From Eutreptiella sp. 'Long Island Sound 2002' (lineage: Eukaryota; Euglenozoa; Euglenophyceae; Eutreptiales; Eutreptiaceae), in the NCBI GenBank assembly GCA_964036045.1, contig OZ038378.1, forward strand, positions 163,305,311 to 163,369,310: a stretch of 64,000 nucleotides of DNA, read 5' to 3'. Of this stretch, positions 29,055 to 43,344 are shown in pieces. The notes under the pieces are model-generated. The model saw only the letters and a program-made list of their open reading frames with translations. It was not told the DNA's origin and ran no database searches. The translations under genes and the position numbers were made by a program. Each line of letters starts with the position of its first letter. Position 1 is the stretch's first letter.

Positions 29055-31575
29055 CTGCGAATACAGGAGTTGAAAAAGAGAGGAAACGATGCGGGAACTT
29101 GTGGGCTGGGGAGGCTTCTTTGGGCAGATGGCAAAGTTTCTCCAGTCCCCATGATCCACCTGCCCTCAGCGCATTCCTTGTTTCGGGCTGCTTCGTGCTG
29201 GCTTGGTAGCATCCTTGCGAAGGGAATGCCATTGCCTCCGGCGAGTCCGCATTGCCCAGAATTGCTCATAACAACGGATCAAAAAGTGGACCCTGTCATT
29301 TGCTGGGTCTTGACAACCGAAGCGTTCTCCTTGCTAGCACAAACACCACGTATTCAAAGAGCACGAATGTTGCTGCAGATGTTAGCATGCTGCACAGGCC
29401 GGCACATGGTAAAAAGGCTGTTTTGCTTGATGCGTGTTGTGCCTGTGAAAATCGAATTCACCTCCTAACCCCAGCAAAACAGAACAACAATTCAAACTCG
29501 AAGCCAGACCCTCCCACCGGATTCCATGAAAAAACAAAGTATCAATTCGGCACGTTTTCACACGACGTACTGGCTGCACCTCGGCGGCAAGGGAATGGGA
29601 AATGGTGGCGACATGGGAGAAGGTGAATGAGGAATGGCAGCACTCCGGACCGTTTCTGCTCATTTCTCCTCGAACACCCCAGGATCCCATTTCCTCTCGC
29701 GTTTCCTCGGGCACTCGCCACAGCCATCCCAGTCTAAAATGGGGCTGCACTCTACAGTCCCAAGCCTGTCATCAAAGAAGCGCCCGCAATACCCAGGGCC
29801 CGGAGGAAATGACCTGGTGTCCGCTGTTGGACCTGAGGCTGGCCGCCCAAGTACTTGTGACGGATGCAAATGTCATGTGCCTGGGATCGGGTTCATGGGA
29901 GCGGCTCCGCCGGTGCGTCTTTATCGTTCGATCTGGTCTGCACGAAGAACTGAAACCGATGGTGCTGGCGTCCAAGCTTACGGTCACCTGCCGTTTGTTG
30001 TATTGGCTGGGCAAGTGGACGTACGGCACCTGACTGGCCTGTGAAGGGATGCAGATTTCTGTGAGGGGCCGTGTGCACAAGCGACAGATGCACTGTGCCA
30101 TCTGCTTCTAAAGCCCTCCACAACCCCCTCCAACCCTCTGCAACCCTCTGCATCCCTCTGCATCCCTATGGAGCTCCTAGAAAACACAGGCAAGCACAGG
30201 CTTTGGGCAGCGGTTGTGGCCTCCCTCCCCCCCCTTCAAGCTTCACAATATGACAGCGAGGTCGTTGAGGGTTGTCTGAGAGTTACAGAGCGACTGGAAA
30301 AGGAAGTGGGAGGGTGTGCATTGGAGCTGGCTGATGTGTTGCTGTGCAAAAGCAAATTGAACACACCCATCTTCCCCAATACACATGACAACTTGTTTGT
30401 GTCGGGCCCCACCCCCCGTAAAACCACCCTGGGGGTCTGATGGATCTGGGATATCTCGGGTCCACAGGGGGGGGGGGGGGTTATCATGGGGGGAAGGGGG
30501 TTGTTACGCTCAGATGGTAAAATTACCCCCTGTAACTTGCTCCTCAGGCTGTTGAGGAGCCCAGAAATGAGCCCCCAGCCAAGCGCATGAAGCCAGACTC
30601 CATTGCTGGATTTTCCCAGAGCTTCTGCCAGCTCCAGCTCTGGCCCCTCCTCTTCCTACGGGAGCTGACTTTCAAATGACTGTGTGTCAGTTGGTTGTGA
30701 AACCTCCATCCCGCGCAGTGCTTGTTCTGTGTGTTAAATTCTGAGGCACAAGGGGGATGGTTTCATGATCTGAAATTTCTGGGGCCCTGGAGGGGGGGGT
30801 TTGGTTTACTGGCTGACTGTCGGCGAACCCCAGCCGGTAACCATTGCCCAAGCCCATCCTCATTGGTCCACCCCGGTGAAGCTCCAAATGCCGTTGCCAA
30901 CAGCCATTAGTGACCATGCAACCGTCCTTGGTTGATGGCTGTCCTGTCCTTTGCATACTGTGCCTTCAGGTCCCTAATGTACTGCACAGCCACAGTATTG
31001 TTGTGTAAGTTACAAAAGCGGTCTCGATTGCACCACACATACATATGAAGACGTGGGCTTTGAGATAGCGGGCATCAATGTCTACCTCTTGTGCTGACAC
31101 GAGGTTTGCTTGCTTGTTGATGCTTGCTTGTTGAGCCTGCCCTCTCGTTGGTGACGAATATCACTGATACTGTGCCTACCCGGTCTCGGAGTCAGCGGTG
31201 GATGGTCGTGGGCCTATGTTCTGCCTGTTTTGTGCCATACGCTGGTTTGTGAAACCCTATTGGACCGTGTGCGTGCGTAGAATGGGACGAATACCCGTGT
31301 CCATAAACAAAGGTGTCCCGCAAGACAAGGCCGTACTTGTGCACGGCACGTGAGGCGACATGCAAGGGGTCGTAAATGACTGTCGTCAATTGACCCGGTT
31401 TGACCGTTGACCCGCGCTCAACCGTCAGCCGCCAGCAGTAACCGCCAGACGGCCGACCCGGGCTCCTACGCTTCTATTGACCAAAAGCACAATCGTGTCC
31501 CTCTAGGAAACCTGAGATACAGAAAAAATGGGGATGCGCCGACAATCCGGACCCCCCCGCACCCCCGCCGCTCAC
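29055..31575. other. Intron/intergenic block
   Basis: Between the two best exon candidates. No further exon is convincing. A G12-13 run lies near 30469-30480. GCAACCCTCT-type short repeats occur near 30135-30160. Confidence 0.35.
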
Positions 31576-32878
31576 CGCAATACCTGACGCAGTGCACTCA
31601 TGTGGTAGCTTCGGCTTTTCACGCGGCCCACCAGCGCGGGTGCAGGAAGGACGTCGGGGGCCAATGCCCTGCCTCCCGGCACGAAATCGTGCACGTGGCC
31701 GTACTCCCTCACAGCCCTCGCCGATGGGGAGATGTGGGTGCCGTTGAGGGTCGGGGAGTGCGCGCTCTGCACGGAGCCCTGCACGCTTCCCGGGACCGGC
31801 GAGAGCGACCGGTGCGAGGCCAGTGCGGGGGCGGCAGGGCGCCAGGCTGCGGCGGTTGAGGCCCGGCAGTCCGCAGGCATCACGGCGCCGGTGTGCAGCT
31901 TGGGCTTCAGCCGGGGTCTGCTCATCCGCGGCGAGGTTGCGGAGGACCGTGGACTGGGCTCCCCTTGAGGGCCAGGGTTTGCGCTGGGGTCAGGGGCAGA
32001 CGCGGGGCCTTGGTAAGGATCGGGGCGCGGATACGGCTGGGGGCCGGGGCCCGGATGTGGGGACGGATCAGCGTCCTCACTCCCACGCCTTGCGCCCCCG
32101 CCAGGGCCTGTGGCGGCAGAGGCGGCCTGCCGGAGCACCTGCAGGACCACGCCATACGCTGTGTCCAGGCTCAGGCCGGACTCCATGGCACCGTGCAGGG
32201 CGGCCGTCAGCATGGCCTTTGCCGAGGCCTCACACATGGCGCCGGGCTGCGGCGGGTCACTGGAGGTGGTCTGGCGGGCAGTGTGAGTGGCAATAGACTG
32301 GGCCGCTGGGGCACAGGGCAGCGGTGGGGTACAGCGCTGCAAATGGTCGCTGTCAAAGTTTGGCTCGGGGGTGGGTCTGGGCCTTGCGTGTACGGCTGCA
32401 TGGCTCTGCTGAGAGTCGTGGTGCGCGTTCAGACCAGGGGTGGGGTCGGCGTTGCAGCTGCTGGTCAACTTGGGGCACAGTGCGGGGCCGTTGGCCCCAG
32501 CATGGCTTCCATTGAGCCCGGCTCGGATGCCCCAGGCCACTTGTTCCCGGCGTTGCGCTCCCATCACAGACCTTGTGGCCCTTAAAGGGCGCGGGGGTTT
32601 GGCAGGCTGTTGGGGCCCTGACTGCAGCGCACTGTCCGCAGCAGTGGTTTGGGACTGGAATGAGGACACGGAGATGCGTGAGGCGGGTGGGCTGTGGCTA
32701 CGGCTGGGGTCATGGCAGTGGCCCCATGCATCGCTCTGGTTCGAGTTGAGGCTGTGGATATGGCTGTGGGGTCTATCTGCTTGTTTTGCTCGCTGCAGTT
32801 CCTGTAATGTATGGAGGAGGCCAGACAAGTACTTCACAGATCCGGAGGCGTCAGTTGCGTCAGAGAAATGGGAGGCAT
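31576..32878 (-). CDS. Candidate large internal exon, disordered Pro/Ser-rich protein
   Basis: A textbook acceptor on the minus strand (TTCCTTCTTTCCTCGTCTAC followed by AG, ending at 32879) and a GTGAGC donor after 31576 bound a 1303-bp stretch open in one frame. The product is low-complexity, rich in Ser, Pro, Ala, His and Gln, with two short helical parts (LSGLLHTLQELQRAKQ; SLDTAYGVVLQVLRQAAS). No domain is recognised. The composition matches 28422-29054, supporting one gene on this strand. Function is unknown. Confidence 0.45.
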
Positions 32879-33431
32879 CTGTAGACGAGGAAAGAAGGAA
32901 AAGGGGCCTTAGCGGAGCACAGCACAAAGCAACGGGGATGCCACTGGGTGGTTTGGACGATCCATCTTTTGAGCCAGCAAATCTCCTCGCCTATCATTAC
33001 AGCGCGGGGTTGCTTGAGGGCAAGAGGGTGCTTGTTAGGTCCAGGCATGGGGCACTATGATACCAACAGTGCACGTGTTTTGGAAGCATTGCCAAAAGAC
33101 AATTGGCCCCATTTTATGGTTCTTTTTTTCACTCACTGGAAAGGGGACACCACCCTGCCCTGGGCAACCTTAGCACCAAGCAGAGCCCTTACAATCGACT
33201 GACCCATATTCAACGGCTGTTGGTATGGAAGCCTGCTCCACTCCAGTCCTCAACCACTCAGGCCAGCAGCAGGCCTCTGCAAGCCTCTGCAGGCCTCTGC
33301 CCATCACCGCGTCTTCAACCATTGTCAAGGAGCAGATAATTGTGGTATCATCCTCGCTACATCAGATTTGCAAGAGAGGCATCTGCATGCAGTAAAAGAA
33401 CCGCACTCACAGGTTTGCTGCTTGCCTCCCT

Positions 33432-33801
33432 TCACCGATCAGTGTCAACGAAGCTTGCCTCTTGAATGAATTCCATGTAATCGTACAGAGCAGCGAAAAA
33501 GGTGCGAAAGCCTTTAAGCCTGGCGAGCCGTGTGCAGGTCCACATACCAATGTCTGCAGAATCACTCACGGTTGGCACAATGCTTCGAGCCTGAGCCCCA
33601 TCGAAACCCTTGGTTGCTTCTTCTGAAGATCTGGCATGGGGCTCTGCAATCGGAACGCAACCTATCATGGCTGCTGTGTCGGTCAGGGCCTGGGTCCTGT
33701 TGTCCGCCGAGGTAATCTGCGTGTCGGCAAAGGAAGAATAGGACGACGCAGAATGGTACATCCGGGTCAGCAAAGGGCTAGTCTGCCTCTCTGGAGAATC
33801 C
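33432..33801 (-). CDS. Candidate exon, unknown protein
   Basis: An acceptor-like AACTGCTCTCCCCAG ends at 33802, followed by an open frame of ~120 codons (YHSASSYSSFADTQITSADN...GFRTFFAALYDYMEFIQEAS) to a UGA at 33432. A possible GTGAAG donor overlaps the stop, but its phase does not fit the next exon candidate (32878), so linkage is unresolved. Confidence 0.3.
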
Positions 33802-34369
33802 CTGGGGAGAGCAGTTGACAGCACATTGGATGAATGTCTGGCAGCAGCTGTCACTCGAAAGTCCGGAAATGGGGCGCTGTTTTTCCACAGAAATTAGTGG
33901 GGCACGATCAACAATGCCCGGCATTTTGAACCAACCCCGCAAGCATTTGTTTCGCTGCCTTCAACATTGGCACATCGCTCCCACCACGGCCCAAGGAGCA
34001 CATGGAGCCGCCACTCCCTCGCCTGCACCTGTACCCGTCGCACCGTTTGTCCGTGTCGCGCCCTTGCCCTTGCTCTGCGCCTGGGACAACAACCAGAACG
34101 AGATAAATGAGCGACAGGATGCAATAAGATGAAGGAACACAAATGGAAAAAAAAATCAAGGGTGCGCATACACAAGGGTGATGGTGGGGAAGGAGACAAA
34201 AGGGTGCAAATGACAAAAGAGTACGAGAGGAAATGCAAACGCTAAGGTAGCGAGAACAGTGAAAATGGATATGACGGGGCAGGAGCGGGACTATTCAAGG
34301 GGTCCGACGGTTTGTGGGAAAGATATTGCAGACCAAGGTTGATGGTTTGGCAGGCCAATAAAGGTTCTA

Positions 34370-34434
34370 GACCGGCACTTTAGCTAAATGGGAGAACGCA
34401 TGAGTCGTGGGTTCCAACCTCAGCTCTGTCGGTC
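34370..34434 (+). other. tRNA-like sequence lacking an anticodon arm
   Basis: Ends pair perfectly over 7 bp (GACCGGC with GTCGGTC). Inside are an A-box-like TTAGCTAAATGGGAGAACGC and a B-box-like GGGTTCCAACCTC. Only about ten bases separate the D-like and T-like parts, so no normal anticodon arm fits. It is probably a tRNA relic or a SINE head. Confidence 0.3.
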
Positions 34435-34483
34435 ACACGGACACGCGAATACTAGGCAAGAGTGAAAATGCAAAAACTGGAGA

Positions 34484-34560
34484 GAGAAAGGGAGGGAGGG
34501 AGGGAGGGAGCGACAGACAGAGAGAGAGAGAGAGTGTGTGTGTGTGTGAGTGAGTGTGTC
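34484..34560. repeat. Compound microsatellite (GGGA)n-(GA)n-(GT)n
   Basis: Adjacent runs GGGAGGGAGGGA, GAGAGAGAGA and GTGTGTGTGT, visible directly. Confidence 0.9.
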
Positions 34561-36611
34561 TATGTGTGTGCCCATGCCGGCGCTGATGCACGGGATTTTG
34601 TGTGTCATGAGCCATTTTGATTTGACGTATCTGCCGAACTTCCTTTATATTTCACGTGCCCAACTTGAGGCTATTTTGGTTGCTTAAATCACTGCAACAT
34701 TTCCAAGACCAAGACAGAACCCCGCCGAATTTCACCCGGTGACAACCCAAAATTTAATTGTTGATTTCCGCATTCTTGGCCCTTGCTGAAAAAGTCTTGC
34801 TTTTTGCATCGCTGTACTGTGTGCGCGCGCGCGCACCTGTGTAAATGTGTGCAGATACGGTGCAAGTAGAATTCTATCATTTTTGGTTGGCGTGAAAAAT
34901 CCCGTAGGGTGTTGTATTTGGTGAAACGTGTTGGCACACACCGCCGACTCGACAAGAACTGCGCACACAATCAAGCGGAGTAGGCAAGCCAAGGCACTGC
35001 AGCTATAAAATGGCAGTTGAGGGAGAAAGAGTCATGGACTCACGTACACGTACACGTGTAGCTCAACATGCCACACCACACCACGCGGCAAACATACGTG
35101 GTGGCCCGGTTGGTTTCCTCGCTAGCTTGAATTGGGGATGAAGCACGATATCCAAACTTCTTACCCTATCAAGTGAGGTAGCAGGTTACAAGGGTGGCTG
35201 TTGGGGCCAAACCAAGGGCCCCGTGTTCAAGCGACGCCACTGGGCAACAAGCACAAAACAAAAACCATCCGGCCCAACCTCCACCACCATGAGTGCAAGA
35301 CCTCTTTGCACAATCCGAGGGAGGAGGGAAGGGCAAGAAGGTCATGCAAAACGTCGTATGCAGAGGGGAGGGTGGTTATGCAAAAGTTCGTCTTCCGAAT
35401 CGAAGAACAACATCCAAGGGGGGAGGGGAGAAGAAAAGTGAAGGTTAGTATGCCGAATGGTTCTTCATCCCCACCCTTAACGTAACCCTAATCCAAATCA
35501 ACAAGCAACTCCTCAGCCATCACAGCAACAATTCTTCATAGCCGTACGCCATTTGGGGGACCTTGCAAAATACAACTTGAGCAGAATTCATGCTATAGGG
35601 CGCACAAACACCGCAAGAGCAAAAATGTACAAAGGCACGCAAATGGCACGCATGCTCCTCTTGGCCTCAGGCATTGGCTAATACACTGTACAATAATCTT
35701 TCTTTTCGAACACACGCGGACTTGCCTAGGCGGGGGTATAAGCCGCCACAGAATGAATGAATGAAGGAATAACACCGAATTACACCACATGCCAAACTAT
35801 GTATAAACCAAAAAAAAGTTTCGGCCTCTCTATATGATTGTGGAGCGAGAATCTACGGTGCCCCAGCTTAAGCCCCACACCGCCACAGCGCTCAACCATT
35901 CTATATCCCCAGTCCTATCGACGTATGTGAATTTGCCGAGCAAAGATGCCAACAAATTCGCACAATTTCTCTTGCCGAATAAATGCCTCCACTAGGGCAG
36001 CTCCATGCACATGAACAAAAAAGATGCGAACCGGAGTTTGATGCTATGCAACACTATGCTATGGTGTACAAACAAAGTTTATGTCACAAAAAAAGAATTT
36101 TGCAAGAAAAACTTTGTGGCAGAAAAAATTCTTTAGTACAAAATGGATGGTACTTGGGGCAAGTTTGGTTGGCCCTTGGGCATCACCCAACCGAGCCCCG
36201 AGCACCACTGGCGCTCCATCAATTTGTTTGGACAACAAGAATTTGTGGTTCAAATGTTGCCTTGTTCTTGCATGCCACACCACCATCCATCTTCTAAAAA
36301 TTAATTGTCGAAGCACACCTTGCAGCACGGAGCCACAAGGCGACAATTGATCCATTCTTCCACGCACTTTTGGAAATAAAAGTGTTCAAATGACCCAAAT
36401 TGGTGTTCCGAAATTGGTTCAATGAATTGAAAAGGTCATGGAAGAAGTGGGCCAACAAACACAAACAATATTCACCATGAATTTCCACATAGAAAACCGA
36501 TGCAAAATTTTTGTTCCGACATGTTGATCCACAAATGTGCCAAGAAAACTGACAACAACCTACAGAAGAACTCCACACACCCCCATCCCCTATGCGGGTC
36601 CGTGACGTCAC

Positions 36612-37097
36612 CTTTGCATGAGGTTGTCCTTGAGAAGCGGCTTGGGCACACTCTTGCTCACATATTCCCGTCTCACTCTGGAATTGTTCCAACTTCGACT
36701 TCATGATGGCAAGCTCCCGTTCCATGGTATGTTGACGCTCCATCAAGTACGCACGTTCATATTCCCATCCGTCTTTCCCCATCTCTTGCCCCGCGGAGCC
36801 ATGCGCCATATCCGAGAAGTTGTGAGTGAGGTCCACGCCGGCGTGGACACTAGAAATATCTTCTAGTGAGTGTGAAAGCACACTTGCACGGCTATCTTTC
36901 CAAACGTCCTTAGCCGCTTGACAACCAACCGTAGAGCTCGCGAAGCACGAATCTTGACGGGGGCTACCATTTGTTTGCAATTCAAAGGCTAGTTTCGTTG
37001 ATGTAACACCGGTTTGGCCTTGTTGAGGGTTCACATCAAAGGTTCCTTTGCACGCTTCCAATTTTGGGCACTCCTTCAAACTCTCGCTTGTTTCCAT
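36612..37097 (-). CDS. Candidate first exon, coiled-coil protein
   Basis: ATG at 37097 opens a frame of 162 codons to an AAG|GTGACG donor-like site at 36612. The frame stays open into the presumed intron to 36294. The translation has a normal composition and a charged helical segment (YLMERQHTMERELAIMKSKL) likely to form a coiled coil. No domain is recognised. It could be the 5' end of the minus-strand gene whose other exon candidates lie at 33.8-28.4 kb, but this is speculation. Confidence 0.35.
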
Positions 37098-37099
37098 CG

Positions 37100-40000
37100 T
37101 TTGAGTTCACGATTGAAGGCATGCACGGTTTTCCAACCGCCGCCGGCTGCAAAATAAAGTATCACACGAAACAAAGGAGCGATAATACGAGCGTGAGGTG
37201 TAGTTTGCGTCCTTCCCCCATCAAGGAAGTGTCATCGACCCTCCACGATTCTTGGTCGTATCTTGGGCTAACCCCCTACCCCCCTCCTTCGCAAAATTGG
37301 AGAAAATTAATTTGACCCGCTATTCACTCTAAGAGGGAATCGGTTGATTGGCCGACGTGCGTTTTGAGCCGCGAGTGACTTACCTCATTTGTATGACACC
37401 TTAGTGGGATGTGTACTATGCAATCAACACAATGGTCCTTCATTTCATGTAATTTTCTTATTACCTACTATTGAAGCATGTTCGAGTGTTACGGGTAGTA
37501 TGATAGTGAGAAATGGCTTCGACGTTCATGATCGGTAGTGAGCTGGTGAGTCGTACACAAACAGCCACCACCCCGTGCCCAAACTTCAAGGGATAATTAT
37601 TCTTACCCGCTATGTTGCCTATGAGGGGCTGAATTATACAAAATTGGCAGGTAGCCCAAGATACGACGAGTGCCGGTGCATTTGTTTTTTAGCTCGGAAT
37701 TCGGTGATTCTAGACTTTGCATGTTGAAACTCCAAACACCACTCATCATACATTCACTTGGCATCGGGAGCCTCCAATGGTAATGTAGGTCAAGGACACG
37801 TGTGGCCCAATTGGCGGGAACTTGTGTCTTCGGTTGGAAACAACACAAAACGGCAACAAGGCGTGCACAATCGCTTGTTCGCAAGCAAGACAAAAGGCTC
37901 TTCCGTGGAGTTGCATAACACAACTGACAAGGTGCGCTTTCACCACCTTGTCACATCGTCTCATTGTCTCACCCAAAACTAAAACTCGTGAATCGCTTGA
38001 GGCTGCCGACAACCTCTCATAAGGGAATATTTCACAGTATTCTGCGTCACACCGTCCCCCAACTCCCAACTCCCTAACCCCCCTCCTCCGTGGCTGGGCT
38101 TGTGGACAAGGAAAACACAGCTGTCGCTAAATCACATGAAGGAAATGAACTTGAGCAAAAATGCGTAAAAAGTGTTACTCAGGTGATGGATGGTCTTGAC
38201 CCCCGGCCCCCCCATGTTACCCGAGAAACATAAGGTGTTGCGAAACATTCCCGGGAGATCACTTGTGGCGAAGCATATCAGGACAGCCTTAAGCATCAAT
38301 GCGCACAAGCAACAACAATGCCACCAATTAGGTGTCAACCTATGGGGTTCAAACATCTTGCCCAACGAAAAGCCGCCCAACAAAGTCAGCTCATTCGATT
38401 CATCTTTGTGAAGGGCAGGGACCGGAGCACCAAGAGCTTGAAGACACATTCTCTTTGGTCCGCGAGGTCGATCCATTTAGCGTGAAATTCAGGGAGTGTG
38501 CCGTTTCATTCCCTTCCCTTACATATAAAATCTTCCATTGCCGTGAAGCACCACTTCGCAACTGACGGCCACGAAAGTGCTAGAAATTTAGCATCGATCG
38601 ATCCGCATCAATACTCTCTACATAAACATATGCTCAGATCGTGCATAAACCCGAATCTACTTTATATCCAGGTGATGAATTTGGCGAGTGCCCAGCAAGA
38701 AGAGTACAGATGAGTTACTCATGGGACTTTGCGGTCCCGCCGTTGGCACCAAACGCTTCAACTGCACGCCAGGGGTGACAGTGTACGCCGGGGACACAAC
38801 AGTAAATTCCTTAGAGCGCGCGGCGTTCCAGCCCCTGCGCACAGCAAAACGGTCGGTCAGCTCCGTGGATTCAGCTCATTGATGCCACTGCGTGTCTCGT
38901 TTTGCACGGTTTTGATGCCCTTACATGTCTTGCGTAGATCACAGCTCAGCGCCTTCACATAGCCTCGTGTAGGGTGTTGGGTATGGGGACCCGGCTCGGT
39001 GCATCCTGCTGTGTGTTCTGTGCCTTATGATGCGATGGGTCAGCAGGGCCGGTCCAAGCACTGATCTGGTGTGCAGGGGTCGCTCAGGCCCCACATCCCA
39101 GCTCCCGGAGTTGCCCTGGGCCACCAACCAACCAACCAACCAGATGAGTTACTCAGAAGGCTAAGGGCGTGCAAGAAGTGTAAAGAATGGGGGCCCTGGT
39201 CGTCCACCTGTCCAGGTGGCCAGAACCCTTCAGATACTCCGTGGAACACAAGAATCCGGCTTTGCCCCCCTACACCGCTGTACGCGGCTTTGGTATCCAG
39301 TACTGACCTTCATTAGTTGCTGCCACGGGTAGACTCGCAACACAATGTTTCGGTACCCACAGGCGGCACAGTAACCCATCTCATATGTACTACTTGCAAG
39401 TGGTGGTTTTCAAAAACGTTAAGAGCGGTTACACGTGCTTACACCATGGTGGAAAACAGTAGAAAACAGTAGAAAACAGTATGACTGTAGTATACACTAA
39501 GAATACCATACACTGTAGTGAATAGACTGCAGTGAGTAAAGGCGCAGTCTGCATGCCTTTATCTGTATACTCCAGCTTTTGTAATTCATGTCCACTGTTG
39601 TGCTCCGTGGCCCGCTTTGATTGATTCATTGACCACTCCAACCTTCAGCGCTCATCACCATCCAAAAAATAAAAACGAGTGATCAATGTAACTACTCATT
39701 GATTTCGATTTGGTGGTTCCTTGGAGGAGTGAGTTGCTTGCGTGCCTTTGTTTGTCTCTTGCGTGCAATTTGGAGACTTGCATGTCCTTTCACATAGTTC
39801 AGCACCCTCTCGATTGCGGGAGGGGTGGAAGTGCATAATTTCCCACCAATGGGGAGGTTGACGAACAGTTGACGAAGAGTTTGTTCTTGCGCCGCCGTGC
39901 ATCGCCTATTACATTAATTGACGCTTCGAGGCACAGCGTGCACCATACTTTGACTCGACTAGATTTGTATTTGCTTGACATGTGATGCGAGTCTCAAGGC

Positions 40001-43000
40001 CCAGTTGATAGTTGTTTGTCTTCGGGCGATTCGTAGTAAAGACATAGACGCGTAGAGGGAGACGTATCACACGATGATGGTATGTTCATGCTTAGGGCCG
40101 TGCGTGCCTCGTGTGAGGCCACTTTTGACATTGGGGGACCACGGGATCAACATAGGAACATGGGGTAGAGGGGGGTGCAGGACGGGGTGTTGGGGTATGT
40201 CGGGGCTGCCCACATGACGTGGTTGCCCGCCAGAGCTGTGTGGACGCTGTGCAGTAATCTTTGCAGTGTCTGTTGGGCGCGTAGGCAGCCGGAGGTGCTG
40301 GTTAGCTGGCGCATGAGGGCTGCTTGGTCGGCTCAGGTGACCTGGGGGGCTCTCTGCGCATGGGGTGTGACTTGTCTACGTACTCGACGTCTGAAGCCGG
40401 TCCCACGCAAACCTAAGATGGAACCAAATGTATGCTATTCGTGACGTTTTCACAACTCCCTCGGCCCCCCGAGCCCCCGTGTTTGTGGACCCACGAGCAA
40501 AAGACACATTTTTGTGGCCCAAATGTAGAAAATGAGTGACCATTTTCCCAAAAAGTCGCCTCTTTTTTTCGGGCACGCGCGCTCATTGTCTTCTTGGTGT
40601 TTGGTGTGACATTTACGACAAAATGTAAGACATCATGCCTGATGTTAGTCGTTGGGCCCCATGCACTAGCTGGCGCCCGTACCAAAGAAAATGTGCTTAC
40701 CGGACCCTCACTTGGGATTCCCCACAATAGGCACTTGCAAACCCCAAGCCCGAGTAGTCGGTACTTCCATTAAAGTAAGTCAACGCTATGATATTCGTAT
40801 TCCATGGGGAACGCACCAGCCACGATCGCATGTGGCGACGGTTGAGGTGCACGCGCACACCGAAATATCCATCAGACTGTCACGGGGAGACGGCCAATCG
40901 CCATGCGCACGCGATCACGGGTCCCCAGACACCGAGGCCCACAAGCCACGCGCCAATGCACCATGCATACGGTCACGCACACCCAGCCACAAAACATCAC
41001 AACGCCATACGGATGGTACCAAACCCACTAGAGGACACTGAGCCCAAGCCCAAATTGCCAACCAACCCCAAACCCAAACCTAGTGCAACCACCCCGCAGA
41101 GAGCGCTCCAATCGGATCCGCACAACGGTGTCACCATGGAACACATCGAGTCACAGGTGTCCGGCGTTATGGTTATACGACATTATGGTCATATGGACGT
41201 GCTAACAGCACCCAGCTCAGTATACGTGCATGCTACACGTGCGTTGCATACGCACATCTTGTGCATACATGCCAACAAGCGGAAAGCCAAGGGACAAAGC
41301 CACACTTGTGTTAGGTCAACCTATTGCAGGTTGTGCGCATTTGATCGGTCTTCTTTCTGCTGTTACATTGCGAAACCGGCCGCCGTATTGCGTCTTTGTT
41401 GCAGAACGTAGCTTGAGCGACGTTACATGGACTCTACGCAAGATTTCGTTCGGTGTGTACTTGTTCATTGCCAACCAATGATATCCCTATTTGACTAGGC
41501 ACGGACGGAGGTCTAAATGCGTGTTATTGCCGTGGCGTGACGAGGAACACAGTCTAAGATATTCGTTGCTTGCGGGGGGGAAGGAGTTTCGCATTATACG
41601 TGCCCTCAGAGAATCTAATAGACGATGAAGTGCCTTTGCATTGCACATAGGAAGGGGGTTGTCAAATTTTGATGTTTGTTGCATGCTGGTTTCCATTGAC
41701 GGACGTTAAGTACGGGACAGTGGGTGGGTGGGGGATTAAATTGGCCACCAGTGGGGCAGGGCTCACTAGTTATGGACCGTTCCATATCGTTGCGGAACAA
41801 GAGCTCGGGTCCGTTGCTGGAACAATTTGCAATGCACTGCTTGGAGGAGTGCTACATGCGCCCTGCATGTGGTGAAACTTTTGTTGACACAAGTTTTTGC
41901 CGCAAAGAAATATTGACAAGGGTGAAATTTATTTGCCTTGTTTGCATCTTTGCATTACAAGTTAACACGTGCAAGATGGACTTTGAATTCAAAGCAGTTC
42001 TTGGATTGTCCACCATGTTGTGTTTGCATGGAATAACACCTTAGGTGCCGGGTTTGACCCAGTTTTAAATTGGAGATTGTTGCTTAAGCCCCCTTTTTCC
42101 CGGCGCGTGTGTCTCTAGGTGGGCTTTGACGTTTGGCTCTTGGTTTTTTTCCAAAAGATGAACATGGTTTGCACACTGCAATGCAGAAGGAAAGACCACT
42201 CTTCAGGGGGGGCACAATTGCAGGAGGGAGGGGTTAGATTAGTCCAGTGCTATTCCTTGCACATAGTTCCACGGAATAGGACATCGCGATGAGCTAGTGG
42301 TGTGTGGTACGTGGTGGGGCAACAGTGCTACGTTGCAAGTCATGACTCAAAACATGTTGCATGTTTGGCAAGAGCCAATGATTACTAGGGTCACCAATGC
42401 CAGCACTCCGACAACCACGGTGCATTGCTCCCATGTTTCATTCTGAAAGCCATTAGGGTGATGACATGAGACCACATTGAAGACCCAAGTCAACGTTGCG
42501 TTATCATGCTTGAATATTGTGATGGCTTTGCGATGGAGAGAAGGATTGGTGGAAAGGCAATGGAGGGGGGGGGGGGAGGCACGCAACCATCGTGCATGCG
42601 TGCATGTGTGGGATGGCAAAAAGATGGCGTTGCGTATTGGTACATGGGTGGAGGTGAGCAAGCAATATTTGACCTCTCCCAAGTGCACACCGTACGTGTA
42701 TTTATTGTCATCACTGCAAAAACTACTCCAGCTTAGCCCAGCCACACTGAAGGAAATGGGAAGACGTAGCAACAGTACCAAAGTGACATAGGGTGGCAAC
42801 AAGGCGATGTGGTGATGATGTGTAAGGCCGAAGTGACAAATGGTCGCCGTCGAGAAGTTTAAACCGAAGTGCCATGGGGTACCACCGTACCACAATCTCC
42901 GAAAATTGTAAGGTTCAAGGATAGTATCTTGTTTGTATATCCCCTTAGACACCCGAAGAAAACCTTCTTTACTAGTGCAATTTAGAATTGGACCTCAAGG

Positions 43001-43340
43001 AGTTGGGAACAAGGCTCACATTCTTAAAGACAGAGGTCTAGTGCTAAGGAAATTCGGTGTTATGGGTCTAAAGACAAGGTTGACGACGAAACAAACCCGT
43101 AGACATGCAGAATCCCATCCCCATCCGACCCCCATGCCCCACACTTGGTGCGGGGACGAGCAATTATTTGCTTGGTGTGGTCTGCACCCATGCTTGCGAC
43201 CCATGCGGGAGTGGGGTATGCAGCTTGGGGTGAGGCTACAACATGTGCTCCTTCGTATCTTCGGACCTCTTTTTCCACAAGGCTTGAGGCCTTTTTTGCA
43301 GTGTAGCTTTGGAGTCGGGAGCATCATTGATCGATTGGAG
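37100..43340. other. Gene-poor intergenic block
   Basis: No gene is firmly supported. AT-richer than the retroelement region. A triple AGAAAACAGT repeat lies near 39450-39480. A short plus frame at 41773-41925 (Cys-rich, ending near a GTGAAA) is exon-like but unsupported. Confidence 0.4.
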
Positions 43341-43344
43341 TACG

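Larger units (their letters stand above)
33855..36611. other. Non-coding block
   Basis: No gene is supported. Holds simple repeats at 34484-34560, a tRNA-like sequence at 34370-34434, and a (GC)n tract near 34825. Confidence 0.45.

Noticed and set aside
34370-34434. Functional tRNA gene
   Set aside because: The acceptor stem is perfect but there is no room for an anticodon arm.
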